Shown: positions 25,757 through 34,908 of the stretch, in pieces
How the letters are laid out: each line of letters starts with the position of its first letter
Numbering within the stretch: the first letter of the stretch is position 1
Assembly: GCA_965223585.1 (NCBI GenBank)
Contig: CBDCWW010000004.1
Location: 178,009-242,008, forward strand
DNA: 64,000 nucleotides
From: CBDCVN01 sp965223585
GTDB taxonomy: Bacteria > Deinococcota > Deinococci > Deinococcales > Trueperaceae
Reading direction: 5' to 3'
Position numbers and translations under genes: made by a program
Notes under the pieces: generated by a model
Told to the model about the DNA's origin: nothing
The model's database searches: none
What the model saw: the letters and a program-made list of their open reading frames with translations, nothing else

Positions 25757-27723
25757 TGCTCTGCACCTCTGTTAGCTAAGAATCGAACTAGCAAAGCTCC
25801 ATCAACGACAAGAGTTTTCAACTCCTCTTTCTCTACTCTCACACGCTCTTTTGCATCCATATTACTCTTATTACAACGTTTACGACAAACACTTAGTAAA
25901 TTACTTACATGTTTCTCAGCTTCACGATAACTAACTTGATGTTCACGACTTTTTAAGTACTCTGCAGTTAGAAGTTTTAAAGGTAAAGCCTCATTAGTCA
26001 ACTGCTGTTTTTCATCTAGCAATATAGAAAAGCGTTCACCTATATTGAAGAAAAATTGGTTAGAATAGTTCCCAACAAATTGCTTTGCTAATTCATTTAA
26101 ATGTTCGGGTAAAGTCTTACCTGATGTATCATTAGGGTCTTGCCATGTTGATACCCACTCAACTGTATTACCGCTACCGGTAGCAACAGCAATAGCTATA
26201 CTATCTCGCCCATTTTCATCCTTGGCAATATCATCTAAAAGGTGGTGAGCTTGTTTTATAACTGAACGTAAAGTTAAGCGGTTGTTAGCAAAAACAACTC
26301 CAGCAGAAATGGTAGCACCTATATCTTTCCCAAACACATTTATAAAGGACTCAAGGTAATGAGAACGTAATTTTACTGTTGCTGCTAACACCTGATTAAA
26401 AGGCAAAAGAGCTAAGACATCATCTCCTCCAGCATAAACAGTCATGCCAAAATGGCTACTCACGATGCCCTGAACTCCCTTAGTAAATTCATCAAGCGCT
26501 TCAGACACCTTAGCTTGGTCTATATCTGAGCGTTGTAAAAGTCCTCCTAGACTATCGCCGTCCATGAGTAGCAAAGCATAGAAGGGGCTAGCTTTGCTGC
26601 CAACTACCTTTTGTAACTCTTCTAAAATCTTAATTAGTTGTTTCTTGCTGCCCTCCACGTCATTAGCATCTTTTTTAAATTTGAGAATATTAGGATTCTC
26701 GAGCGATTCTTTAAAGAAAAAGCTACCATCTAAATTAATTATTCCACCCATTTGCTCTAACTTTTTACTTAATTCAACCTCCACGTTTTTAGGCTTCAAA
26801 AGTTCTGTTTGGGATTCACCCCTTACCCCATCTTCCAGCTTCTTGCCTATTTCTATAACTTTATAGGCATATGCAGAGCATTGGTCTCTAGCTTCATCGT
26901 TATCACCTCGAGCAATGTCAAGCAACCAGCCAACCGCAGCCATGTAGCTTGTACTAGGCCAATTTCTGGTTTGTGGGTTCCAACCTATAGACTTTTCTGC
27001 TACTTTGGGGAAAAAACGTTTTATGAAAGCAATGGCACAAAGTCGTTCACTTGAAGAAAGTTCTAAATCATTGATTCCAGAATTCTTCTTAAGGTTTTCC
27101 CAAAACTTATCTTGATTTTCCCTATCTTTTACTCGCACAAGACCTGATAGCTCCTGCCAATCCCCCATTAAGGTACAGTGATCACCTTCTTCTATAGGGG
27201 GTTGATAAGTGCGCCAGTTTTTACGTTTATCTAACCAAGCACCATCACTTTTATCTTGAGGGTCCTCACCTATGACCCAAGACATATCCCAAAAATCATC
27301 AACTTGTCTTTGCCATATTTCATGGGTAGGGCTGTTTTTATCTTTATATTTACTTAAATATTTATGCCAAACAGTATCAGCGATTTTTTTCCAAGCTCTC
27401 TGTACTGCATCTTGACAAACTTCGGGTTTAAAGCCTTTAGGAACACTTGCCTTAAAACGATTAGGAAGTGAACCTATCTGAGGGCTAGTATTTCCTTTTC
27501 CCTCCTCTATAATTGCTTTTAGAAGCTCATCAGTAGGCTCTTTGGAAGCATCATGTACAGCAGGGAAAGCTATTTCACCTTCAGCTTTAATAACTGCTTT
27601 CATGGCGTGTCCGCTTAAATAGGCTAGTAAGAAGGAACCTGCCCATAGGTCTCGAGTGCGCCGTGCTTGGGCTACAAAGCCTTGCACAGGGCCTAAAGTA
27701 AAGTGTAGTATTTGCTTAGCCAT
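25753..27723 (-). CDS. cas10: Cas10 (Cmr2), cyclase type without HD domain
   Basis: A 656-residue large subunit of the type III-B complex. It opens MAKQILHFTLGPVQGFVAQ and RRTRDLWAGSFLLAYL, the usual Cmr2 palm-region start, so no N-terminal HD nuclease is present. The second palm has YAGGDDVLALLPF (GGDD about residues 429-432), the active site making cyclic oligoadenylate from ATP. A four-cysteine zinc site is not clear. The protein should therefore signal through the CARF proteins of this locus rather than cut DNA itself. It overlaps cmr1 by 8 bases and cmr3 by ATGA. Confidence 0.93.
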   Translation of the reverse strand: MAKQILHFTLGPVQGFVAQARRTRDLWAGSFLLAYLSGHAMKAVIKAEGEIAFPAVHDASKEPTDELLKAIIEEGKGNTSPQIGSLPNRFKASVPKGFKPEVCQDAVQRAWKKIADTVWHKYLSKYKDKNSPTHEIWQRQVDDFWDMSWVIGEDPQDKSDGAWLDKRKNWRTYQPPIEEGDHCTLMGDWQELSGLVRVKDRENQDKFWENLKKNSGINDLELSSSERLCAIAFIKRFFPKVAEKSIGWNPQTRNWPSTSYMAAVGWLLDIARGDNDEARDQCSAYAYKVIEIGKKLEDGVRGESQTELLKPKNVEVELSKKLEQMGGIINLDGSFFFKESLENPNILKFKKDANDVEGSKKQLIKILEELQKVVGSKASPFYALLLMDGDSLGGLLQRSDIDQAKVSEALDEFTKGVQGIVSSHFGMTVYAGGDDVLALLPFNQVLAATVKLRSHYLESFINVFGKDIGATISAGVVFANNRLTLRSVIKQAHHLLDDIAKDENGRDSIAIAVATGSGNTVEWVSTWQDPNDTSGKTLPEHLNELAKQFVGNYSNQFFFNIGERFSILLDEKQQLTNEALPLKLLTAEYLKSREHQVSYREAEKHVSNLLSVCRKRCNKSNMDAKERVRVEKEELKTLVVDGALLVRFLANRGAEQ

Positions 27724-28921
27724 AGCTAATTTCCTCTACCCTAGAAAAGTTACTTCTTCTAGGTTTAAGTCCTTGACGATTCTTATCTAACATACGATCT
27801 AAAAAATCATGAGCAGGTTGCCAGAAGTCATTTTTACTATCATCAAAGTTCTGAGTTTTTCCTCCAACAGAAATTTTGTCTTTACTTGGCAAGAACTTTG
27901 CTGGTAAAAAACTAATGACAGCAATAGGAGGTAGAGAGCTTTGTGGTTGATGAATGTGAAATAAAAGTGGACTAGACCTACGGTCATGATCTTTACCTGT
28001 TACATGTTGATAAGGACGTTGACCATAGTTATGTGGCAAGCCAAAAACTACCCTTTGTGGATAGGGTATCCGCTTTGAGATGTTTTTCATTAAGTCATGA
28101 TCATCTTTGAAGTTTTTTTCACTACTCTCGTTTAGAACCCGACCATTTCGACCCCAGCTACGGAAAAACACAAAATCACGGCCTATTTTATTAAGAAGTT
28201 GTAGTGGGATTTCGTTGCCGTCACCTTCTAATAAAGCAATGCGAGTGCGTCTTGAAAATGCTGTAAAGTCAGGTAGGTCAGCATAGCTACTGGTTAAAGC
28301 AATAAGTGAGGCAAGTTCTTGTTTATACTCGCTAAGATTTTTGGGGTGAGTCCAAATAGTTTTTTCATTAGTTTTAAGGCTAAGCAGATTAATACTCCCA
28401 TAACCCTTTCTTGCTTTACTACCTAATCCTCCTAACAAGCCCATTACTTTTAAAGCATTTTGTATTGCCTGACTTTGCTCTTCATTAATAGAGGATTTAT
28501 GATATACAAAGCTTAAAGAAAACTCAAAGGGGGCTTCCAAACAAGGCCTTGTAAGTTGACCAGCTTCAGTGCCTTTGTTTCTACTAGCAAAAGCCTCCAT
28601 TACCCCATAGCCAAGGTACCTAGCACCATCACCAACAACTTTATTATTCGCCTTTAACACCTCTCCAACATCAACACTATTAAGCTTCCCTACATCTAAA
28701 CGCATAAGCACTTTGGCTTGAGCCTCAGTGCTGCCAAAAATAATTGCTTCTTCTTTATGCATTAACTTTATGTCATCTCTAAAACTTTTTTTAACTAGGG
28801 TACGCCACCAGAAACGTAATACACCTTTTATGCTAGGTAAGCGCAATTCAGCATCTTGTTGGTTCGCACCACTAATAAACATAGGTGTAACAACTTTAAA
28901 AGTTGCAGTAATTGTTTCCAC
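27716..28921 (-). CDS. cmr1: Cmr1
   Basis: A 401-residue RAMP subunit. TATFKVVTPMFISGANQQDAE at the start, with SIKGVLRFWWRTL (crRNA-binding helix) and IIFGSTE, is the classic Cmr1 pattern; GGLGSKARKGYGSI near residue 165 is the glycine-rich loop. Cmr1 sits at the crRNA 3' end with Cmr6. The start is GTG directly after the cas6 stop (TAAGTG). This gene heads the cmr block in order 1-2-3-4-5-6. Confidence 0.92.
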   Translation of the reverse strand: METITATFKVVTPMFISGANQQDAELRLPSIKGVLRFWWRTLVKKSFRDDIKLMHKEEAIIFGSTEAQAKVLMRLDVGKLNSVDVGEVLKANNKVVGDGARYLGYGVMEAFASRNKGTEAGQLTRPCLEAPFEFSLSFVYHKSSINEEQSQAIQNALKVMGLLGGLGSKARKGYGSINLLSLKTNEKTIWTHPKNLSEYKQELASLIALTSSYADLPDFTAFSRRTRIALLEGDGNEIPLQLLNKIGRDFVFFRSWGRNGRVLNESSEKNFKDDHDLMKNISKRIPYPQRVVFGLPHNYGQRPYQHVTGKDHDRRSSPLLFHIHQPQSSLPPIAVISFLPAKFLPSKDKISVGGKTQNFDDSKNDFWQPAHDFLDRMLDKNRQGLKPRRSNFSRVEEISYG

Positions 28922-29722
28922 TTAAGACCTCCTCTCATATTGGGAACTTATAGCCTCAATCATCCCAAAGCCTTGTGCGTTCTTCGAGCCTACTCCTACA
29001 TCATAAGCAAGCCAAAAATAGTGCTCAGGCAAGGACATATTATAAGTTCCCATCCAAGCCTTAATAACAGTCTTATGCACTTTACCATTAACCTCTTTAT
29101 TGTACATAATCACCTTCTCATCTCTTTCCTTAACAACCTCTGGCTGTATATCACCTGTCTCAAGTAGCTCTTTACCATTATCCTCCCATTCAAGTGCTTC
29201 AGCTTTACGTAACAAATTACTCAACAAACCATCACTCCAACCAACCTCAGAAGGGCTATAATAATAAGTTTTCCGCTTTTCATTGTCATCAAGGTAGGTA
29301 CTATAAGTAGTAATAGGCGATAGTGTCCTTACTAAAATAGGCTTACTAACATCAATTCTTGGTTTAGGAATTATCTCAACTCCTTTGACCTCACAGTTGT
29401 AACTACCTAGCCTAACATGCCTTTCTCTTAATAGGTGTTCAGCCAATGAAGACAAGATATCACCATTAACAGAACTGAGTTTGAAAAATACTTTGCCCTC
29501 AAAAGAAATCTGACCATTTTTGACAGTAAAAGGTAGTCCCTCAAGCCTAGAAAAGGTAAACATTTTGTAGGTTCTAGTAGCACTGCGATAAGCCTCACCA
29601 TGAAGCCAATCGGAAAGATTGTCATCAAGCTGATTATAAATCATGCCTTGTAGTAAATGGCTATAATGAATAGGTAAATTTAGAGGTAGGTTGTATGGCT
29701 CGAGTGTAATTTTAAGTCTCAT
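28922..29722 (-). CDS. cas6: Cas6 crRNA-processing endoribonuclease
   Basis: A 266-residue double-ferredoxin protein. HYSHLLQGMIYNQL in the first 35 residues holds the histidine region often used for catalysis, FTFSRLEG follows, and the C-terminus carries the glycine-rich loop DVGVGSKNAQGFGMIE. It should cut the repeat transcript to leave the 8-nt tag. It is the first gene of the main operon, with a promoter 40-65 bases upstream of its ATG. In some RT systems Cas6 is fused to RT-Cas1; here it is separate. Confidence 0.9.
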   Translation of the reverse strand: MRLKITLEPYNLPLNLPIHYSHLLQGMIYNQLDDNLSDWLHGEAYRSATRTYKMFTFSRLEGLPFTVKNGQISFEGKVFFKLSSVNGDILSSLAEHLLRERHVRLGSYNCEVKGVEIIPKPRIDVSKPILVRTLSPITTYSTYLDDNEKRKTYYYSPSEVGWSDGLLSNLLRKAEALEWEDNGKELLETGDIQPEVVKERDEKVIMYNKEVNGKVHKTVIKAWMGTYNMSLPEHYFWLAYDVGVGSKNAQGFGMIEAISSQYERRS

Positions 29723-29759
29723 AACATGTCCTTGGCATACCTGCCTTTAGCTAGAAATT

Positions 29760-29788
29760 ATCTTAATTACTATTTATCGAATTGTCAA
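29760..29788 (-). promoter_or_regulatory. Main cas operon promoter
   Basis: TTGACA (29788-29783), 17 bp, TAAGAT (29765-29760) on the minus strand. It lies in the 98-bp gap before cas6 and would drive cas6-cmr1-2-3-4-5-6 and the output genes. Confidence 0.65.
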
Positions 29789-29820
29789 ATTTTGCATTTA
29801 AGCTAAGACATAAAACTTAT

Positions 29821-30936
29821 CTAAGCTACTCTAACACTTTGCCACTTTGGCCAGTTTCTAGCAGGAATGAAGCCTAGTTCTTCATAATGTTTAATCAAAT
29901 AGCTTTCAATCTGTACATAATCATTAAAGTCCATTGGAGAAAAACCCCCGAGCAAAATGCTTTGTTCACATTTTTTTAATAGATTCCTAAGATTGCCTTC
30001 TTCTACATCATTAGTTAACTTAGTCAAAAGCTCACTATGTTCACCATCCAACTTGAGTCCAGCATAAACTGCTTGTACATAACGGATTATAGCATCATCA
30101 TAGCGTTGAACATCAGCTCTACGTTGGGCATTTGCTAATATATCCTGCAATAAATTTAGATTGGATTTGCCTTGCCCAGTTACTAGAGCCTCTAGTTGTG
30201 GGATAAACTCGTTACCTAAAGATCTTAATACATTGTAGGCTTGATCATCTGCTAAATCGTCCGATAGTTTTAGAGCAGTAGGTAAAACTCCCTTTAAAAC
30301 TTCTAAAGCCTCATCATAACGAAAGCAATCCCATGACGATAATCCCTTTACTACTCGCTTTAATTTGCTATAAAACTCTTTTTCAGTTTCTGAAAGTTTG
30401 TGCTCGAGCACACGATCAAGGTTCATATCAGCATCTTCAAATTGCCAGTTATTCCATGATTGATAAAAAGACCTTAAAGATTCTATCGAGTGTGTAGGAT
30501 CTGTCTCAAAAGTATTAACACGCATAGTTGTGTCTAAAAATCTACCTTTAGTATCTCTTTTGACTGTTACATAGCTCCAACGTGCCCCATATCCTACTAG
30601 AGCTAGGACTAAACCTGCTGACATTATCTTGGTGCCAAAAGTTAATTCAACAATAAGTTTTGTTCTATTAGGTGAAGAATTAAGAGCTATTTCTAGTCCC
30701 TGTTGAGCAACCCTATAGGCTTCATCCCAATTGTTAACATCATTAATAGTTAAAATCTCTACCCAACAACCTTTCAAGCTTTCTTTAATCTTTTGAGATG
30801 TGTTAGCAGATTCTAGGCTATCAATTAAAATAACACCATTAGGATTATAGTGTTTTATAGATAATTCAAGTGGCTTATCAGTATCTAAACCTACTGTAGC
30901 AATTAGTACTTGGCTTTGAGTTTTTGAATCACTCAT
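29821..30936 (-). CDS. CARF-domain protein of the TIGR02710 (Cas02710) type
   Basis: A 371-residue protein. The N-terminal 150 residues are CARF-like: VLIATVGLDTDKPL, then VELTFGTKIMSAGLVLAL, a variant of the TGGTK ligand motif. The helical C-terminal half includes RRADVQRYDDAIIRYVQA, which resembles the second domain of TIGR02710 CRISPR proteins. No RxxxxH ribonuclease motif of the HEPN type is evident, so the output activity is open. It is the third CARF gene in the locus and the only one upstream of cas6, in an operon with an XRE regulator. The ATG overlaps the regulator's stop codon region. Confidence 0.7.
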   Translation of the reverse strand: MSDSKTQSQVLIATVGLDTDKPLELSIKHYNPNGVILIDSLESANTSQKIKESLKGCWVEILTINDVNNWDEAYRVAQQGLEIALNSSPNRTKLIVELTFGTKIMSAGLVLALVGYGARWSYVTVKRDTKGRFLDTTMRVNTFETDPTHSIESLRSFYQSWNNWQFEDADMNLDRVLEHKLSETEKEFYSKLKRVVKGLSSWDCFRYDEALEVLKGVLPTALKLSDDLADDQAYNVLRSLGNEFIPQLEALVTGQGKSNLNLLQDILANAQRRADVQRYDDAIIRYVQAVYAGLKLDGEHSELLTKLTNDVEEGNLRNLLKKCEQSILLGGFSPMDFNDYVQIESYLIKHYEELGFIPARNWPKWQSVRVA

Positions 30937-31343
30937 TATTTATTTTCTTGAGTAGCATAAACATCATATATTGGCCGCCAAGCTGCCAATATCTTCTTAA
31001 CTCCTTCTTTACTTAATTTCGGATCATCTTTTAGAATAACAGCAATGTGAGACATAGTATCTTTTACTTCTTTATTGCTGTGTGCTACATCTGTAACTTT
31101 GGAGGTTTCTAGTCCCAGCCACTTAGATATAGTTATAAAGGTGTCTGCTCGAGGCTTAAATACACCATTTTCTATTCTGCTTAAGGTACTAATGGTTAAG
31201 CCTGTTTGCTCACTTACTTCAGCTAGGGTCAAGCCTCTTTTTTTGCGGTTGTCATAGAGTAACTTAGGAAGGTCTTGTACATCAATGCTTTGCTCCAAAT
31301 TACTCTTTAAACTTTCAGGGTTTTTTAATACTTCTTTGGACAC
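30936..31343 (-). CDS. XRE-family transcriptional regulator
   Basis: A 135-residue protein with a helix-turn-helix at about residues 30-85: NRKKRGLTLAEVSEQTGL then STLSRIENGVFKP. It binds DNA as a dimer. The C-terminal 50 residues are unassigned. The start is GTG with AAGG upstream. Gene order (regulator, CARF protein, cas6 operon) suggests it controls the CRISPR locus. An inverted repeat at 31413-31446 upstream is a candidate self-operator, and the palindromes near 18.4-18.7 kb are possible further targets. Confidence 0.75.
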   Translation of the reverse strand: MSKEVLKNPESLKSNLEQSIDVQDLPKLLYDNRKKRGLTLAEVSEQTGLTISTLSRIENGVFKPRADTFITISKWLGLETSKVTDVAHSNKEVKDTMSHIAVILKDDPKLSKEGVKKILAAWRPIYDVYATQENK

Positions 31344-31644
31344 TCTAATACCTTACAATCATCCTGTGGAATTCTATTGCTCTTAGAATAGCACTATTTA
31401 TCCGTTAAAACAATAATAGTATTTTGCTTACATGCAAAGCTATTATGCTACCTGCCTCAGTGGGTTGGAGCAAGTAATGAACTCAAGCAAACAATATTAA
31501 GTAATAAAACCTCCTTTCTAAACTGAGATTACCCTCTTAAAACCTATCTTAGCTACTGCATGGTCTTAACTATGCTTTTTTATTCTTTTCCTACTCGGCA
31601 AATATCTCATGCCCTTGGAATCCATCAAGAGCCTACCTTATTTA
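31344..31644. other. Intergenic gap with hairpin
   Basis: Besides the operator-like repeat, it holds GCATGGTCTTAACTATGC followed by TTTTTT (31558-31581), a terminator-like hairpin reading on the plus strand. A near copy is at 60760-60783. No gene seen. Confidence 0.4.
31413..31446. promoter_or_regulatory. Inverted repeat upstream of the XRE gene
   Basis: ATAATAGTATTTTGC (31413-31427) and GCAAAGCTATTAT (31434-31446) are inverted copies. A possible promoter TTGTTT-17-TATTCT lies just downstream on the minus strand. The TTTGC/GCAAA core is shared in style with the adaptation-operon palindromes. Confidence 0.5.
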
Positions 31645-31956
31645 TTAGTCGGACTTTTTGGCTTGTATATAATGTTCAGCTGCCTCACTAAAGAACTGTG
31701 AAATGCTGTAATTACCACCTTTCATTAGATGCTGGATAGTAGCTTGATTTACGTATTCTCGAACATTTAGGGCTAGTGCAGTTGGTACGGTAATTGAAAA
31801 GCGGAGGTTTTGTTTTACCTTTTCTTTTTTAGGATTTGTACCTGCCGTTTCTGGTTTTTGTTTCTCGATTTTAGGAATTGTTTCTTTAGGTTCTTCTACA
31901 GCTGAACCTTCTAAGAATTGTTGTAGTAGTTGTTTATTGTCTATAGGGGTTGCCAT
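31645..31956 (-). CDS. Small partition partner (ParG/RHH-like)
   Basis: A 103-residue basic protein. The N-terminal half is flexible and charged; the C-terminal part, NLRFSITVPTALALNVREYV and NYSISQFFSEAAEHYIQ, has the strand-helix-helix pattern of ribbon-helix-helix DNA-binding proteins. Such proteins are the centromere-binding partners of plasmid ParA ATPases. It starts inside the last 23 bases of the parA gene. The identification rests on context more than motif. Confidence 0.55.
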   Translation of the reverse strand: MATPIDNKQLLQQFLEGSAVEEPKETIPKIEKQKPETAGTNPKKEKVKQNLRFSITVPTALALNVREYVNQATIQHLMKGGNYSISQFFSEAAEHYIQAKKSD

Positions 31957-32638
31957 ATCTCTCTTTCACTTCTTGCCACAGAGTGTTCATGTTTTTCATC
32001 AGAGCTTCTTCTTCACTGCTGGGGTTTTTACTCATTCCTGCCAGAAAACCTTGGCTGTATAATTTGTTGAGAGTCTTGTGGTGTTCAAACTGAGTACTCA
32101 AAATATCATCACGGTAAAAGAGTAAGGCTTTGGCCAGTTTGTCTGGATCACGATTTTGGCCTTGGGCTTCCCCTACCCTGACATGACTCAACATGCCGAG
32201 AGCTTTTTGGAAACGGGAAAGCTGACGTAATTTGTTAATTCCTAATCGGTAGCCTTTTTCATCAAAAGTAATGAATGTTAGGATCAAGCCTTCGGATATC
32301 TCCATCATTTGAGCAATTTCGGTTTTACTTGGTGCACCACCAAAATCCACTACTATCACGTCATAATCTTGTGAGTTTCCGTTAAGAGATTGTTTGATAT
32401 CTACTGGCATCTTTATTTCAAGTTCTAAGTTGTCATACCATTGACTGAGAGTGTGCTCTTTTCCTTCCCGAGTTTCATCTCGGTCCACTCCAAGTACTCG
32501 TAGTTTGGGGTTACTAGCCCAACCTTGGTAATTTTCTCCGTCTCTAGCTGCTGCAGCTAAAAACTCTCTGGCAAATGAGCTTTTCCCTTGGGATGTTTCT
32601 GGAGAGTATAGAATGATGGTGAATTTGTCTTGGGTCAT
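31934..32638 (-). CDS. parA: ParA-type partition ATPase
   Basis: A 234-residue P-loop ATPase. IILYSPETSQGKSSFAREFL is a deviant Walker A loop with the invariant signature Lys weakly placed, RVLGVDRDETREG is the next conserved block, and YDVIVVDFGGAPSK is Walker B. It has the small ParF-like size. With its partner it would segregate the plasmid. The ATG follows AAAGGAGGTCAATT, a perfect ribosome site. Upstream lie an inverted repeat and the long repeat field, candidate operator and centromere. Confidence 0.75.
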   Translation of the reverse strand: MTQDKFTIILYSPETSQGKSSFAREFLAAAARDGENYQGWASNPKLRVLGVDRDETREGKEHTLSQWYDNLELEIKMPVDIKQSLNGNSQDYDVIVVDFGGAPSKTEIAQMMEISEGLILTFITFDEKGYRLGINKLRQLSRFQKALGMLSHVRVGEAQGQNRDPDKLAKALLFYRDDILSTQFEHHKTLNKLYSQGFLAGMSKNPSSEEEALMKNMNTLWQEVKERYGNPYRQ

Positions 32639-32725
32639 AATTGACCTCCTTTGAGGATTATGATATTATTTACGTTAATCCTTTTATCATTTAGTAACTA
32701 TTACTCTAATAAGAGAGTCAGATCG

Positions 32726-32764
32726 TATGATTTACCACAAAAATTCTCTTTTATACAAATCATA
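32726..32764. promoter_or_regulatory. Inverted repeat upstream of parA
   Basis: TATGATTT (32726-32733) and AAATCATA (32757-32764) are perfect 8-bp inverted arms about 90-125 bases before the parA ATG. A second short stem, CTCT-AATA-AGAG, is at 32704-32715. Autoregulation by the partition proteins would explain them. Confidence 0.4.
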
Positions 32765-33415
32765 TTAAATTATGGTCTGATTTCCTGTTATCGTATAAAA
32801 TTATTTATTATTGGCACTAATTTTTAGAATATTGATTGAAATACTCTCACAAGCTTATGTTCCATGGTGTCCAGTGCTAGTGAGTGTTTAACCAAGGTCG
32901 AAAGTCTAGTTGGGATGGATGCCATCACGAAGTTTGTGCAAAAAAGGTGAAGGTATCTTTTTATTTCTTCTCAGATTTGATTTGTGGCCCTCTTGTGGTT
33001 TTATTAGGGCTTTTATTTTATTTGATATTAGAGGTTTTATAACTATTTGAGAACTTGAGTCTTGGTTGTTTATTGATGCTCGAGTATCTTATCGTTAGTG
33101 AAACTACCTTTTACTTTTTGGGTTATTTTTTGGGACTGTCTTTGATCTTTTTAGAGGTTTCAATTTTGGTTTTGTTTTTGGTTTAAAAGTACAAACATCT
33201 TAGGTTATTGGCGGAATTTCTTAAAAGTGGTTATGAGTACATTTTACTGTGGGTTTGTTGTGATTCTACAGCGTTGTGGTAGGGGTTACACTTTGTAACT
33301 CTACTTGTTTTGCGAAGGACTAACAAAGCTATATTTTTCATTTGGGTGACAACTGTTATGCTTGATTACATTCTGGTTTTTTATAAATCTATTGCTAATG
33401 TTTTTTAGCCTTTCT
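32765..33415. other. Non-coding stretch between parA and the repeat field
   Basis: T-rich on the plus strand. Only short frames occur; one minus-strand frame ending near 33101 is Lys/Pro-rich but has no start codon. I see no confident gene. It may be part of the replication or partition region. Confidence 0.3.
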
Positions 33416-33868
33416 AGGACATAGACATGTTCAGCACAGGATTGTTACATTTCGCCCTTTCCTGCCAAAATCTTAATAAAAGTTTGTTTTTGCTTTGACC
33501 TATTCTGTTACATTTCGCAAAGGGATTTTGAAAAACCTTAATAAAAGTCCGATTTTGCTTTGACCTGTTCTGTTACAAATCTGCGACATCATCAGACATA
33601 GCATTAAGCTTGAATCAAAGCCAATTATTTGTTTTTCTGACAGGGATTACACAAAATTTAGCAAAACCATACATTTTACATCTCTCTGCACCTTGTAGGA
33701 CATGGACATGTTCAGTACAGGATTGTTACATTTCGCCCTTTTTATGCTAAAATCTTAATAAAAGTCTACTTTTGCTTTGACCTATTCTGTTACATTTTGC
33801 AAGGAGGTTCCAAAAAACCTTAATAATTGAGCACTTTAGGAACTTGGCACACTGTTACAAATTGCCTA
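33416..33868 (+). repeat. Iteron-like repeat field, candidate plasmid origin or centromere
   Basis: A unit of about 107 bp at 33416-33522 recurs at 33697-33803 with roughly 85% identity. Each is followed by a shorter unit starting ACCTTAATAA. Within them TGTTACAWWTYGC occurs six times, at 33443, 33506, 33571, 33724, 33789 and 33853, mostly 63-65 bp apart, i.e. about six helix turns. CTTAATAAAAGTC and TTTGCTTTGACC also recur. Regular, phased direct repeats near parA fit a replication origin (iterons) or a partition centromere. No Rep gene is in the window to decide. Confidence 0.65.
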
Positions 33869-33972
33869 TATCGTCTAGAGTAGTATTTTACTCTTCAAAA
33901 GGTCTATTTCTCAATATCCTGACGATAGTTACAAATATTTTGGCAAAATTAAGAAAAACTTCCTGTTCTTAA

Positions 33973-34884
33973 TTATAGTTCAACTGTTTCAGCATCTTTA
34001 CCAGTGAGCAGATTATCAACAGACTTACCAAGACTATTATGCAACCTTAAAATTTGTCTTTGAGGTATTTCAATTGCATGACCAAAAACTGGTTTACCTA
34101 GTCTTTTAGTCATTGTGGTATTAAAACCACCCAGCAAAGGTCTTAGATCGGGATTACCTATAACATCTTCAAGCGAATTACCATGTACTGTTGCTATTAG
34201 TCTTACTCCTCTACGAGCTATGGTGGTTGCAATCACCACATCATCATGGAAACCTATTTCATCTGCAACTATGACCTTAGCACCATGATTTGCTAGTGCT
34301 TGCATCAGAATGCTACCTTGTTGTTTAATTTCAGGTACATGCATTCTACGAGCATAACCAATAGCTGAGATTGGTACTTTTCCTCCACCAGCTATTTCTG
34401 AATTAGTATCTACTACTATTACTTTAGGGCCATGTTTTTCAGCTAAAATTCGAGTTATATCTCTTAGAATAGTTGTTTTACCTACACTCGGAGGACCTAT
34501 GAGCATTAAACTGTCTTGGTAATTGTCTACTAGTGGTTTTAGTTTGTCTGCTGCGCCTGTAACGAATCTACCAATTCTGATAGTTATACCTATGATGCTC
34601 TTACTTTCATGTCTTATCGCTGAAACTCTATGTAGTGTGCCTTCAATAGCAGCACGATTATTATCCTTAAAACCACCCACACGATGTATGACGTAATCTA
34701 GATCTTGTTGAGTAACCTTTTGAGGAATAGTCTTATAGTCTTTGTTAGTGCTGAGGCTAAGTTCACGACTAAAATCCATCGCTACTTCTTCTAGTTCTTC
34801 TAGATGAGGTGTAGCAGCGTCTCTTACCCATAGAGGCAAAATGTTAAGTAGTAGGTTTACATCGGGTGTTACTTGAGCGTTCAA
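33973..34884 (-). CDS. SpoIIIAA/Ycf45-like secretion-type ATPase
   Basis: A 303-residue AAA-type ATPase. LMLIGPPSVGKTTILRDI is Walker A, KVIVVDTNSEIAGGG and ARRMHVPEIKQQ follow, KVIVADEIGF is Walker B and LIATVHGNSLEDVI a sensor. This order is that of stage III sporulation protein AA and the cyanobacterial/Deinococcota Ycf45 proteins, distant relatives of VirB11. A canonical VirB11 is absent from the cluster, so this protein may fill that place. The R3H domain of longer relatives is not seen. Start codon TTG with AGGAAA upstream. Confidence 0.7.
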   Translation of the reverse strand: MNAQVTPDVNLLLNILPLWVRDAATPHLEELEEVAMDFSRELSLSTNKDYKTIPQKVTQQDLDYVIHRVGGFKDNNRAAIEGTLHRVSAIRHESKSIIGITIRIGRFVTGAADKLKPLVDNYQDSLMLIGPPSVGKTTILRDITRILAEKHGPKVIVVDTNSEIAGGGKVPISAIGYARRMHVPEIKQQGSILMQALANHGAKVIVADEIGFHDDVVIATTIARRGVRLIATVHGNSLEDVIGNPDLRPLLGGFNTTMTKRLGKPVFGHAIEIPQRQILRLHNSLGKSVDNLLTGKDAETVEL

Positions 34885-34908
34885 CTTTTCTTTTTCCTCA
34901 CTACTTGA

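Noticed and set aside
33973..34884. Naming this ATPase VirB11
   Set aside because: The motif order matches SpoIIIAA/Ycf45 proteins better; only the functional slot may be that of VirB11.
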